DNA of 64,000 nucleotides from Haliotis asinina (taxonomy: Eukaryota; Mollusca; Gastropoda; Lepetellida; Haliotidae): positions 27,595,118-27,659,117 of the forward strand of contig NC_090280.1 in assembly GCF_037392515.1 (NCBI RefSeq), in the 5' to 3' direction. Below, in pieces: positions 13,384 through 25,100 of this stretch (its first letter is position 1; each line of letters opens with the position of its first letter). A program made the position numbers and the translations under genes. Under the pieces are notes generated by a model that was given only the letters and a program-made list of their open reading frames with translations, was not told the DNA's origin and did no database searches.

Positions 13384-13609
13384 GACCAACAGTGGTGTTC
13401 GTCGTGCTGGGCTAATCTGGCATAAGAACCCATGACCTAAGTCCAGAACGTCCACGGGACGCAGCGAATCCTGACGTCTTTGTCGACTTGTGCTACCAGA
13501 AGTCGATGTACGGTGCTGTTGGACTTACTTGTGCATACATTTACTTTGTCTTACGTCAGAGATCATACAACAAAGCACATAATCTCTGCTTACAGTAATT
13601 TTACAGAAC

Positions 13610-13800
13610 CCGTGAAGCGCAGGTAAAGAATTGGCCTCCAGCAACCCATAATTGTTGTAAAAGACGACTTTCGGGATCGGGTGGTAGGCTCGCTGACTTG
13701 GTTGACACTTGTCATCGTATCCCAACTGTTGTGATCACCGGGTTGTCCGGTCCAGTCTCGATTTTTTACAGACCGTTGCCACATAGCTGGAATATTGCAA
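13610..13800 (+). repeat. SINE family B
   Basis: Head TCCAGCAACCCATAATTG, GCTGACTTGGTTGACACTTG in the body, and a tail ending at TGGAATATTGCAAAC without the ACTC run. Confidence 0.8.
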
Positions 13801-14364
13801 ACAAACAGAAAGTAACAAACAACTAAACAAGCCAGGGCGGCTTCCCGAGAAATACCTGATTCTGCCTTTACATGGGAAATGAGTCTGGTGTGTTTGTGTA
13901 CACACAGTATTATGTTGGATCAGCCCTTCATCATAATCTCCTTAACAGCAGCTTATGTTAGATAAAACATCCTTCGGTGACTTTAGATACTATTAACAAT
14001 GGTTTGCAGAACAGCTGGTACACGGCCTTGACACTCGGTTAACGAGCCCTTGAGAGTATTCTAATAAGATTGTTTTGAGGAAAATCTTGTTTTCATTCTA
14101 AGAACACTGTATATAAAACCGTAAAGGGATAGTGGGCTGAATGGAAAACGGGCGAACGCTAAGGAAAGGCTGGAGTCTGGCTGTCTTTGTGGAACAAAAA
14201 CTGCTGACAAAAACGCAAAGCACTTTCATAACATTTATACGTTACTGTGCAATTATTACAACGAGTTACGGAAACAGTTACACGTGCATTACCTGCATGA
14301 ACTAATCCAGTAAACCTGCAATATCAACACCACATAGGGATAACCACATAGCGGTAGCCACATA

Positions 14365-14493
14365 GGGGTAGCCTGGTGGTTAGAACGTTCAGTCGTCACG
14401 CCGAAGACCCGGATTCGACTCCCCACATGGCAACGTGTGAAATCCATTTTGGACTATTGCTAAAGGTGCCATAAAACAATACTCACTCATTCA
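14365..14493 (+). repeat. tRNA-derived SINE (family A), good copy
   Basis: A box GGGTAGCCTGGTGGTTAGAA, B box GGATTCGACTCCCC, body CATGGCAACGTGTGAAATCC and tail CTATTGCTAAAGGTGCC with an ACTC run. Confidence 0.85.
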
Positions 14494-14589
14494 ATACCAC
14501 AATGTCATTCCACGAGATTTAAGGGATTTGGGAACAACACGCAATGATTGTATCGTTCCAAAAATTAAACGGCTTTAGAAACGCATAGC

Positions 14590-15522
14590 ATGCCCAGGCT
14601 AACACCTGCACAACGTCGGGGAATGTCTCAAGTACAAGTGGCAGGACATTTCCACTTCCAGCAGAACACCATTTCTGCACTAGTGAGACGCTACCAGAAC
14701 ACAAATGAGGTCATCGATCAGCCACGTTCTGGACGTCCACATGTAACAACGCTAAGAAAGGACAGATTGATACGGGTGACCCACCTTCGCCACGGGTTTC
14801 AGACTGCAGTGATGACTGCCCGAACCATCGCAGGACTTCGGTGTATCAACCCCAACACAGTTCGACAACGTTTACGTCATCATAGGATCAGACCACGACG
14901 TCCCGTCATACGACCTATCCTGACACAACGACATCGACATGCTCGCCGAATGTGGTGCCGAGAGCATGTCCGCAGAACCTTGTTTTGGTGGAGAAATATT
15001 TTACAGATGCGTCCAGGTGTCCCATAGTGATGGACATCAACGTGGAGTGGGAGAAGTACGTTATGCACATGCCGTTGTCTTGGGCGGGTAGTGGTTCCGT
15101 GATGATTTGGGATGGAATAACAGCACGCCAAAGAACTCCTTTGGTGATTGTTCAGGGCAACTTAACTGGTGTGGGCTACTGGGATCAAATTATTCGACCT
15201 GTGGCAATTCTTTTTCTACAATGTCATGGCCCTGGCTTTACATTCCAACAGGACAATGCCCGCCCTCGTACGGCAAGGGATGCTATGGATTTCTTGCAAC
15301 ACCACAACGTTGACTTACTGCCTTGGCCTGCAAATTCACCGGATCTCTTCCCGACGTTTACGCCGTTTTCCTCATCCGCCAGATAAAGTTCTTGACCCTG
15401 CAACAGACCTTGAGAGAATCTGGCGTGACATCCCACAAGCCTTCCTTGCACGTTTTATAGGCTCTATGCGTCGTCGATACATTAAAGTCCTCAATGCAGA
15501 TGGTGGACATACCCGTTATTGA
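14590..15522 (+). pseudogene. Tc1/mariner transposase relic
   Basis: The reading starts at 14590 with paired helix-turn-helix regions (VAGHFHFQQNTISALVRRYQ, then a GRPRVT-like GRPHVTTLRKDR linker). It breaks near 14990 into a second frame that carries the catalytic-domain block FQQDNARPRTARD, and breaks again near 15350 into a third frame ending at the 15522 stop. A Tc1 transposase is normally about 340 residues in one frame, so two frameshifts make this copy dead. The third acidic block (SPDL followed by N-P-I-E) is damaged at the second break. The first acidic block is also poor. I could not find convincing terminal inverted repeats. Confidence 0.88.
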
Positions 15523-15556
15523 GCTTTTGACATAGTCGTTTGACCCCTGCCCCTCC

Positions 15557-15864
15557 TGACGTCATTATGATTGACTTTTCAGTTGAAATTTTCCCGACTT
15601 GTTATTGTCTCATGATCCCTCCATTAAGGCTTATAAAAATTATGTGCCTTTGACATTGTTGTCGTAATTATCAACTGGGATAATATTTTGACAATGCACA
15701 GTTTCTTAATGTGCCTAGTTTCCTTATTTTCACTATGCATTATTTGTTTTGCTTCTTTCTGATTGGCTGGTTCCTTCCACTCTTGCATTGTGTGCTACAC
15801 ATGACGTCATTTGAATGCACTGTCTGAAATAATAAAACGGTGTCATCCATTATTCATGACGTCA
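15557..15864. promoter_or_regulatory. Candidate URB2 upstream regulatory region with three CRE palindromes
   Basis: Perfect TGACGTCA octamers at 15557, 15802 and 15857, with a reversed CCAAT box (GATTGGCTGG) at 15761. They lie 300-610 bp upstream of the URB2 start codon. CRE/ATF sites and CCAAT boxes are common in promoters of growth-related genes. The link to URB2 rests on position only. Confidence 0.45.
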
Positions 15865-16165
15865 CAAACGTTTACATGAACGTCATTCCAAAAATGTATT
15901 ACAAACTTTGTAACCCTACTATATCACTACTGTACTGTTGAGTCTGCTGAGATGAAAAAGCCACAGATATTCAGGGGTTGTAGAATACCTCGAGAAATAC
16001 GGTCAACTTCAAACAGTCACTCTTTTGTATCAGACATTTCAAATGTCAAACACCAGAGTACCCTACAGGACATGACAGCATTGGCAACATCCATGACGCG
16101 TTTTGAGAAAAGTGGGGAGTTCACTGATTCAGGGGAGGTAATTCTTATTGCCCACATCCTCCAAT

Positions 16166-19100
16166 ATGGCGTCCTACACAGGTACTCGGTTCGGACTGAA
16201 CGTTGATATAAATGCAGGCACACGGTTTCAGTATATTGATTACACACTCTGTTCATATTTTTGCAACTTTCGCGCTTGTCCACAGGGAAGGTTTGACAGG
16301 AGTTATTTCACTGAAGCGGCAGAAAAACAGGACATAAGAGAACGACCACACAAAAGCCGAGGCCCACGTGGTCTTGGCACACTGCATGATAATTTTAAAG
16401 AAGAGTCTTGTTTGAACTAGCTGATTATACGTACATGCCGTGTATTTCTAGATGATGACATGATGATGTCAAATTTATGTTGATAAAATTGTTAAAATGT
16501 TGTGTACGTAATATGTTACACGGCGGAATTGAGTATGGTATTTTGACTATTTTTTATCACAAGGTGAACATGCAGAAGCAGCCTGGTAAGAGTTCTGTCC
16601 GTACCCCCCACCCCCCATCAAACACCAAAATTACGAAGTGACATGAATACCTCACTCGACATATACATTCAGTAAACTAGAACAGATATAAGAACAAGCA
16701 ACAAACTTATTTCAGCGTTTGGAATATTACTCGGGGGGGCATATTTATGCCGAAGGGGTCGTTGTCGGCAGAGGTACTACAGAAATGTACCCCAGCTACA
16801 ACGCATTTTCTTTGGCTTGGGTACATTTGTGTTGTACCTGTGCTGACAACGACCCCTTCAGCCATGTTTACTGTGTGAAAAGAGATGGGTGCCGCAGAAC
16901 TCTTTCCTCGGCCTTACTCACTGTGGGTGTTGTGAGAGGGCCAGCTTCAAAGTGCCTCTCAAATAAGTTGGCATATGAGAATTGTGAATGACTGTTTGCT
17001 GTAAAATTCTTGAGAGCATACCAGTGTTCAAAATTAAGCATATAAGACAACTTGTGAAATATTAGTGGTATCCAAATTCATACAATAAAGGATCAAAATG
17101 AAATGACTTCCTTTGATTTGTCACTGCATGTGCTGATGCATTGGATGAATCATGCTGTGGATATTCAGAGTATGGCTCCCAAGTAACTTACGTTTGTTAA
17201 GAGCTAGGCATACTGGCATCTGTCCATTTGGTAAGCTGTCAACACTGGCGTAAAATGTCAGTCACATTTGTGGCTTTTTTATGTTTATTATCAGCTCTCC
17301 AATCTAGCATGTTGTCTGAAATGGATTTCTTCTGTCCCGATGAGTGCTGGTTTAGACAGCTTCCACTATAAATGGATCTGTTGATAAGAACATGTGACTT
17401 AATCAGTTGAACTTGAAGAGCTGCTTATTGATATATATCTCAGAGATCAAGATTGAGATCAATAATCATCAGCTATCTATGGTTATTGATAATCATCGGT
17501 GAAAAAGGCCAGAAATGTCTGAAAGATACCATTTCACATCACTAAGGCAGGAAACAAAATGTGATTTTCAGGTTTGTTCAACAAGATCAAAGACAAGACC
17601 TGCAGACTTCAGGACCGACTGAAACTGGTTCACTTTGCCTGGTGTTCCAACCTAGTCTACATCCCCAACAAGCATTCTGTCCTCATCGACGTGGTAGCAG
17701 GGCTCATCGTCAACAGGAAGAAGTAAGATGCATGTCAGTCATTTCTGAAGATATACTGATAGTATCAAGCTACATGTATATTAAGAAGCATGAATGGCCT
17801 TCTAAAGATCCATCCACCATGGCTGGAATATTGCTGAGTGCAGCTTAAAACTAAACTCCCTGTCTCTAAGGATCCGGATTGGATTTGCCGTTCAGCAACC
17901 CTTTCCTTGTCTCTAGAGGTGATTGACAGGAACCAGTGGTCAGATTCTCTGACTTGGCTGACAAAGTTCCTTGTGTGCCTAATGTGCTCCTATTGTTGAT
18001 CACTGAACTGTCTGGTCCAGACTTGATTATTTACAGGCTGCTGCCATATAGCTGGAATATTGCTGAGTGTGGCATTAAAAAACACACCAAACAAACAAAA
18101 CATATTATCTCAATGCATATGTTGAATATTCATTAATTCTGTAGGATGGTGGCAAGTGGGTGAAGTAAGAAAAGGATCATCAATGTGACATTTAACTGAG
18201 ATGACATCACGAAGCTATGTGTTGATGTAATTCCATAAATTAACTGAAGTTGACAAGTTTTCACACTGTATTTTCTGCTCCAGGTACCAGATCACAGATG
18301 ATGATGTTGCATGTGTGTGGCAGTGCCTGTTCAACATCCTGCAGAGCCGTGGGTGTTCAGAGGAAGGGGGACACAACATCCTGGTTAAACCATCGCTAGG
18401 GCAGGTGAGAATCCCCCATGATGATTCTGCCTGGGAATTGTTTTGGCATCAGCCAAGGTTTATCTCGAAAAACCTTAGCAATGGTCTCCTCCTGGATGAA
18501 AGCAGTGATTATAAGGGCACTGTCTTTGGTAACCACTATCTCAGAGACATTGGTACTGAGGATGTTTCCAGTTTGGTTCCTTAGTCGTGGTGCAGCAGTT
18601 GACAGTTCCAGCTAGGAGATAATTACTCACCCATAATCATGCAGACTCTTAGACATCAGGCTCCTGTTCCATAACCACAGACAGAAAGTCCATGTTCCCC
18701 TGTTTTGCAAGGTAAAACACCACATGAGTGGTAATCACACAGACTCTGAGTTGATCAGGTCCTGCTACCATAATTCCCTCAGGATCAGTGCCCTCAGCCA
18801 GAAGGTGAAAGCTGCTCTGGAGATCTCAGGAGATGCAGCAGGTGACAATAGTGTATTATGTACTCAGGATGAGTATAAAATAACAATTGTATCATAAAAA
18901 TTACATTCTTGTATTACCTTTCCTTTGTTCTGAATCAGTTTGAACCTCCCTCCATCCAGGTGATTGTAGATGCCCTCCAACGTTGTGTGCTGCATCATGG
19001 TGACAGGCAGCTGATGAGAAATGTTGTGGGGAGCTGTCACGTCATCATCACCTCCAAGCACCTGTCACACATCCTCACAGCCAAGTATGACACCCTGGTA

Positions 19101-22100
19101 GGTAAAGGGTACCTCATTTTCTCTGAAAGTGACACACCAGATATAACTCAAATGCTGTTCAAAGTGTTGTCTTATTAACTCTGGGGTAACCACTACTTAT
19201 TAACCCTGGAGTTAATAAGTGTCCAGACTGGAACAAGGTGCTACCCATGATGATCTGTGTTAAAATTTCATCTCCAACAGCCAAAGCTTTTTGTAAGATG
19301 AGACAAGGATAATCAGGTGATCCGCTTCTCGCTTACTTGGTTCACACATCACATCATATGTCAGTTATAAATAATCCTGGTGTTAATCACTGGATTGTCT
19401 GGTTGAGATTCAATTATTTACGGACTGCCATCATGTTGCTGGAATATTGTTTGCAGCATTAAACAGCAAACCATTGTGTGCAATAAGTCCATTTGTTGTC
19501 CAGGCCAGCCTCTTGTGCAGTGTGAGCCAACTATGTGTAATGGAGGATTATGATGACATCACCACACTGTATTCCATCCTGGAGCATGTCATACGAGCAT
19601 ATACCACAGCCCAGACCGCTCACCACAATCACAGACAGGTGAGTCTACACCCTGTATTGCATCCTGGCACATGTCATACCACAGCCCAGACTGCTCACCA
19701 CAATCACAGACAAGTGAGTCTGCACCCTGTATTACATCCTGGTGCATGTCATACAAGCGTATACCACAGCCCAGACTGCTCACCACAATCACAGACAAGT
19801 GAGTCTACACCCTGTATTACGTCCTGGTGCATGTCATACAAGCGTATACCACAGCCCAGACTGCTCACCACAATCACAGACAAGTGAGTCTGCACCCTGT
19901 ATTACATCCTGGTGCATGTCATACAAGCGTATACCACAGCCCAGACTGCTCACCACAAACATCCATCAACACAACCAGAAACAGGTCCTTGAAGAAAAAG
20001 TATTACTAAAGATAGCCTCATTTACCATGTACCTTGAGTCTGGCTGGAGACCCCAAAGCATGTCAGTCGGCATACTAATTGTGTATCATGGTCAGGAGGT
20101 CAGGATTCATGTGTATTGTTTGTTTGGCTCAAACGCTGACTGATGAATTGCAGTATAACTTGAAAACGTGTAAGCATAAAATGGTCAATGAAACACTGAT
20201 CATAATCAAGACATAATCAACATTCCATTGAGCATTTTATGTTTATTTGTTTTTGAGTTAGATAGCAATTCATTGGTCTGATTTTGAGTCCAACGGACTG
20301 TACATTCAGAGCTCTGACTCTAGTCTATGCTTTACTCAGTCACAGTGTTTTGTTTTAAACAAGAAATTTGCCATCTGCATTTACTTGGTTTAGGTATTCA
20401 CTGTGTTAAATCAAGGCAATCTCCCATTCTATCGTTGTAGGTACTGCAGACTACAATTGACAAATTGTTGGTTCCTGTGATGCTGTTTTGCTATCAAGAA
20501 ACAAGTTGCCTTGGTGATGACAACTCCACCAAATCCCTACAAGAAGACTTATACCTGTGTCTATTTGCAGCTCTCTTCAACAGGTATTGTCTGCATGGTC
20601 AATGTTACCAGTAACACTATCTCTGAATCCTCGATAATCTCCAGGGTATACGTTTTGATAACTCTCCACTATACCCTGGATGCATCTACAGCTTGGCTTT
20701 ATGATTTTATTATCTCCCTTGGCCAGGTTTTTATCCAATCAGGTGGATACGCTTGGAAGTTGAGGGTACCAATCATAATTCACTCTCACTTTTTGAATTA
20801 TTTAACCAATTAAACTTTGCAACACAGTTGATGCAGATGTACCTGAAACAGGTTGATTGGATTCTTGCATATAAATTTTGAAACTTTCAGACCTGTTAGT
20901 TTGTCTGCTTGATTTGCCCCCAAAATCTGAGTCACAGTGAGAACAAACCTACGCGGCTGTGACCACTTTCTTTGATGACACTGGCAGTTATAACAGTGGC
21001 TTAGCTGATTGGCTACTGTGTGAATGTGGATCCAGCCAAGGGAGGTAATAAAATTATAGATACATCCAAGGTATAGTGGAGAGTTATCGGAATGTATTCC
21101 ATGGAGATAAATGATGATGCTAGCTCTGTAGCTGCAGATAGTCTCACTGAAACTAAGGTTGGATACAAGTGCAAAATATCCTCCCTGCTTGACAATGTCA
21201 GTGCTTGAATGCTAGTCAACTAATATCTTTTGAATAGGACTGTGATGATACAAGATTTATCATGCTATTGACATCTGAATACAATGTGTATCATGCCAAA
21301 GAGTTGTGGATACAATGTGTACAAAGCTAGATATGTCCAGATGCAATGTGCATCATGCCTGAGAGGTAAGAATACAACATGTAGAACACTAATGAGGGAC
21401 GGATAAGACAGATTTTCTTTATCCTGATTTGTGCTTATTATGCTTTTCTCCTCCTCCTTTGCGATGATAGTGGAACACTTGAAATCCCTTGAAGTTCCCT
21501 CCTAATTGAAGCACTCACCCACCGTAAGCCTCCTTTTCCTGCCAATATGGTCACACATCCAACCTTACCTCACTCCCTCGTTCATCGCTTGACAGGGACG
21601 GTGGGAGGCACTTTGGGTCATATTACAGCGATAAGTTTTAGCTTATGTTTCAGTCCTGTAAACTAAATTGTGTCGTATTCGGATTTTGGATTGTAATTAT
21701 TATCATCATGATGTAAAATTATTGTCATTTTGACATATAAATTTTCCTGTTTTTTTTTTTTTAACATGTTTCCTTCAACTTAGGCTTGGTCTTAGTTGAT
21801 CAAATCGTGCTCCCTGTGTAAGGTAGGGCTGTCAGCAGTTGATCCTTCATGCCAGCCTATTTGTCCTTTCACTGTTCGCCGTGAACTTTGTAAGAATTTG
21901 TCTGGTTTAGAATTTGCATTATATTTATGTACTTTTCAAAGGTGTTTTAAGGACAAACAATGTAGACTCTGTCAAGTCATGTCTAATAAATCGGTTGATT
22001 CTGCATCTAGTAACCGTATGTTGATCACAGAAGACATTCCTGATTTTAGTGATCAGCCAGACATATCCCAGGTCATGGTTGAGAGTGCCAGAATCAGGAT

Positions 22101-25100
22101 CATCTCAACAAAAGACAGTGAAGTTATGTCTTCGACTACTAGGTCAGCGCTGAAACTACACCCTACATCTTCTACGTCGTCCTTCAGCAATGAAATTGTC
22201 CCCGACGAATGTCACATCTACAACAAACATCCACCAGTACTTCCTGAGGTACAGATAATCAGCACTCCTGATCAACATTCAGCATCCGCTAGACCTTCAA
22301 CTACGTCAACAACAGCACTGCAGACATCAGAGAGTCTACTTTCTATGCAGCCATTTACATCATCTACACTTAGCACCTCAGATGCTTCTGCTGCTGCATA
22401 CACTGCAGTCACTGGACACCGGCCTCTTCATGCATCGCAGTCAATGGACACCGGCCTCTTCATGCACCACAGTCACTGGACACCGGCCTCTTCATGCACC
22501 GCAGTCACTGGACACCGGCCTCTTCATGCATCGCAGTCACTGGACACCGGCCTCTTCATGTACTGCAGTCACTGGACACCGGCCTCTTCATGCACCGCAG
22601 TCACTGGACACCGGCCTCTTCATGCACCGCAGTCACTGGACACCGGCCTCTTCATGTACTGCAGTCACTGGACACCGGCCTCTTCATGCATCGCAGTCAC
22701 TGGACACCGGCCTTTTCATGCACAGCAGTCACTGGACACCGGCCTCTTCATGCATCGCAGTCACTGGACACCGGCCTCTTCATGTACTGCAGTCACTGGA
22801 CACCGGCCTCTTCATGCACCACAGTCACTGGACACCGGCCTCTTCATGCACCGCCGTCACTGGACACCGGCCTCTTCATGCACCGTCGTCACTGAACACC
22901 GGCCTCTTCATGCACCGCCGTCACTGGACACCGGCCTCTTCATGCACAGCAGTCACTGGACACCGGCCTCTTCATGCACCAAAGTCACTGGACACCGGCC
23001 TCTTCATGCACCAAAGTCACTGGACACCAGCCCCTTTATGCAACAGTTCACCACCCATATCATAAAGCTGATGGATCACTGTTCAGAAGAGGAATGGAGA
23101 CGCCAGTCACCAGCTACAACTACAGTCACCCTAGATGACCGTTCATCAGCTGCATTAGGTCCGTCAGATGAAGAGGAGGCATCGCATGCATCAAATCATC
23201 ACCGTCGGCTGTACCATTGCATTGCAATATGGATGAACCTCCTTCCATTGACTCCTCGAATGCTCGCACTAGCGGGTTTAGAGAGGCTGCCGAGGACTGA
23301 GTGTATTGTACATCTCAGTGGTGTGGAATTACTATGTCCGACTCGTCCGACTCGGGAAAAAATTGACACTGACAAGTCAGTTTTTACAAGTTAGTCGTCC
23401 GCGGACAAGTAAATACCGAATCTCATTCATTCGTTCCATTAAAATACAGTGTGCCAAAAATTAATGTCCTAGATCAAATTCATTCATCAGTCCCCTCCCG
23501 CACTCGTTCTGACGGTCACGAATATTAGTGTTGTAATAAATTGTGAATGTCAACTCTTCTCTGGTTGGCTGGATTTCATAACTTCCTGGGAATTCCTTGG
23601 TAGAGAACCAGTCAAATCAATTGTTACTATAAGGCACAGTCGCGTTGACAAAATCGTGGAAGTGATCCCTCGGCTATTTCTGAGAATTCGATACGATGCA
23701 GCATTACGATTGGCTGAAAGTTATATCCCTGATTAATATTCATGAGCTCATTCGCGAACATTTGTCAAACTTCCGCTGTCAGGGAAGCGAATGTTGTATG
23801 AAAAATGGACAAGTTTGTAATACGATCAACACCTGGTCACAGAGAACAAACCCTGAGTCGATCAAGTGAGGAAGCTGGCTCTAGTAAAAGAAAATCTAAA
23901 TCTAAATGATCTTCTTCAGTTAGAAGAGAACTTCAAGGGATTTCAAGTGTTCCACTGTCTTTGCATAGAGTGAGGAGGTAAGCATAATAGGCAGGCGTCA
24001 GGATAAGTATGAGAGATCAATTTTATTCAGAAAATTACATTTATCTGTTATCAAGAATTGGCTACATGTACAAAAAAATACCTGTGCGTATGCAAGACTT
24101 GTACAGTAGGACTTACAATATTATGAGTACAGGTGTCTGTTGTCAATATTACTTTCAGCTCTCACAGAGAAATGTACCGCAGATATCTCAATGCTGGCAA
24201 GGGAGGCGATAAAACTGGTAGTGAAGGTTGCAGACCACTAGAAAATCTGTTTGGCACATTGAGAAACCTGTTGAATGGCAAGGTAATGTTTTTGTTTCAC
24301 CTGCTGTGAATAATACTCCAGCATGACAGACCATCATAATCATACATAATACCAATCCCAATTTATCATGTATTAGTGTTTTAATTTCTGCTAAAGTGTG
24401 TCTATGAAATATATTAAAATGTTGCTGCCCTTCATGTACGATGTTTTGATCATATTATGTCTTTCAGGTTAATTTAACCTATTCTGTGGCATGCAAGATA
24501 CCTGAAAAATTACAAAACTGCTTTTGCTTTTAACCTTCAGCCAGCATATTTTTTGTAGAATACAAAACAGAACTTACATTTGAAGATCATTTCAGACTGG
24601 AGACAAGCTGGTGAAGGTGTCCTGTGACTGGACAGCGGTGGTGTTCAGCTTCCTGCCGAGGTTCCTGGGAGCCTTCCTTAATGTGTGAGTAGTCCGGTAC
24701 TTGGCAGAAAGGGGTCAGTCATGTCCCTGCACAGGGTGGAGGGAGGGAATCAGTCAGGTCCCTGAACCTTTGGTAACTTCAGGTTGTCTTACCCTGATAA
24801 TGATGGACACTTATTCAAGTGATTTGACAGAGGGGGGTCATGTCCCACGTCCTAGGGGAAATTGGATCACTCAGGTCTCTAGACCCATGGGAAGGGGGAA
24901 TCAGTCAGGTCTCTAGACCCGGGGAAGGGAGATCAGTCTGGTCTGGACCCAGTTGAAGGGGAGTTCAGTCTGGTCTGGACCCAGGGGAAGGCAGGGATCA
25001 TTCAGGTCTCTGGACCCAGAGGAAGGGAGATCAGTCTGGTCTCTGACTTAAAGCTGACTAGCCCACGTGATGATAGACTGTTTCTCCTGACTCACACATG

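Larger units (their letters stand above)
21410..24006 (+). mobile_element. 2.6-kb element with inverted terminal repeats, possibly DIRS-derived
   Basis: The left end (about 21416-21510) and the right end (about 23918-24006) are reverse complements over about 95 bp, with gaps and mismatches; a core containing AGTGGAACACTTGAAATCCC matches exactly. Between them is one long frame (21796-23394). After it, a short open frame near 23804 begins MDKFVIRST. No transposase, reverse transcriptase or recombinase is present, so this copy is non-autonomous. The gag-like Cys motif of its frame suggests DIRS ancestry, as an inference. It lies wholly within URB2 intron 6, in the sense orientation. Confidence 0.75.

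Noticed and set aside
14365-14440. A functional tRNA gene
   Set aside because: A and B boxes are present but the arms do not pair into a cloverleaf, and the unit continues into a SINE body and tail.
22404-23041. Array resembling a CRISPR
   Set aside because: The 32-bp units are contiguous with no unique spacers, and the DNA is eukaryotic.
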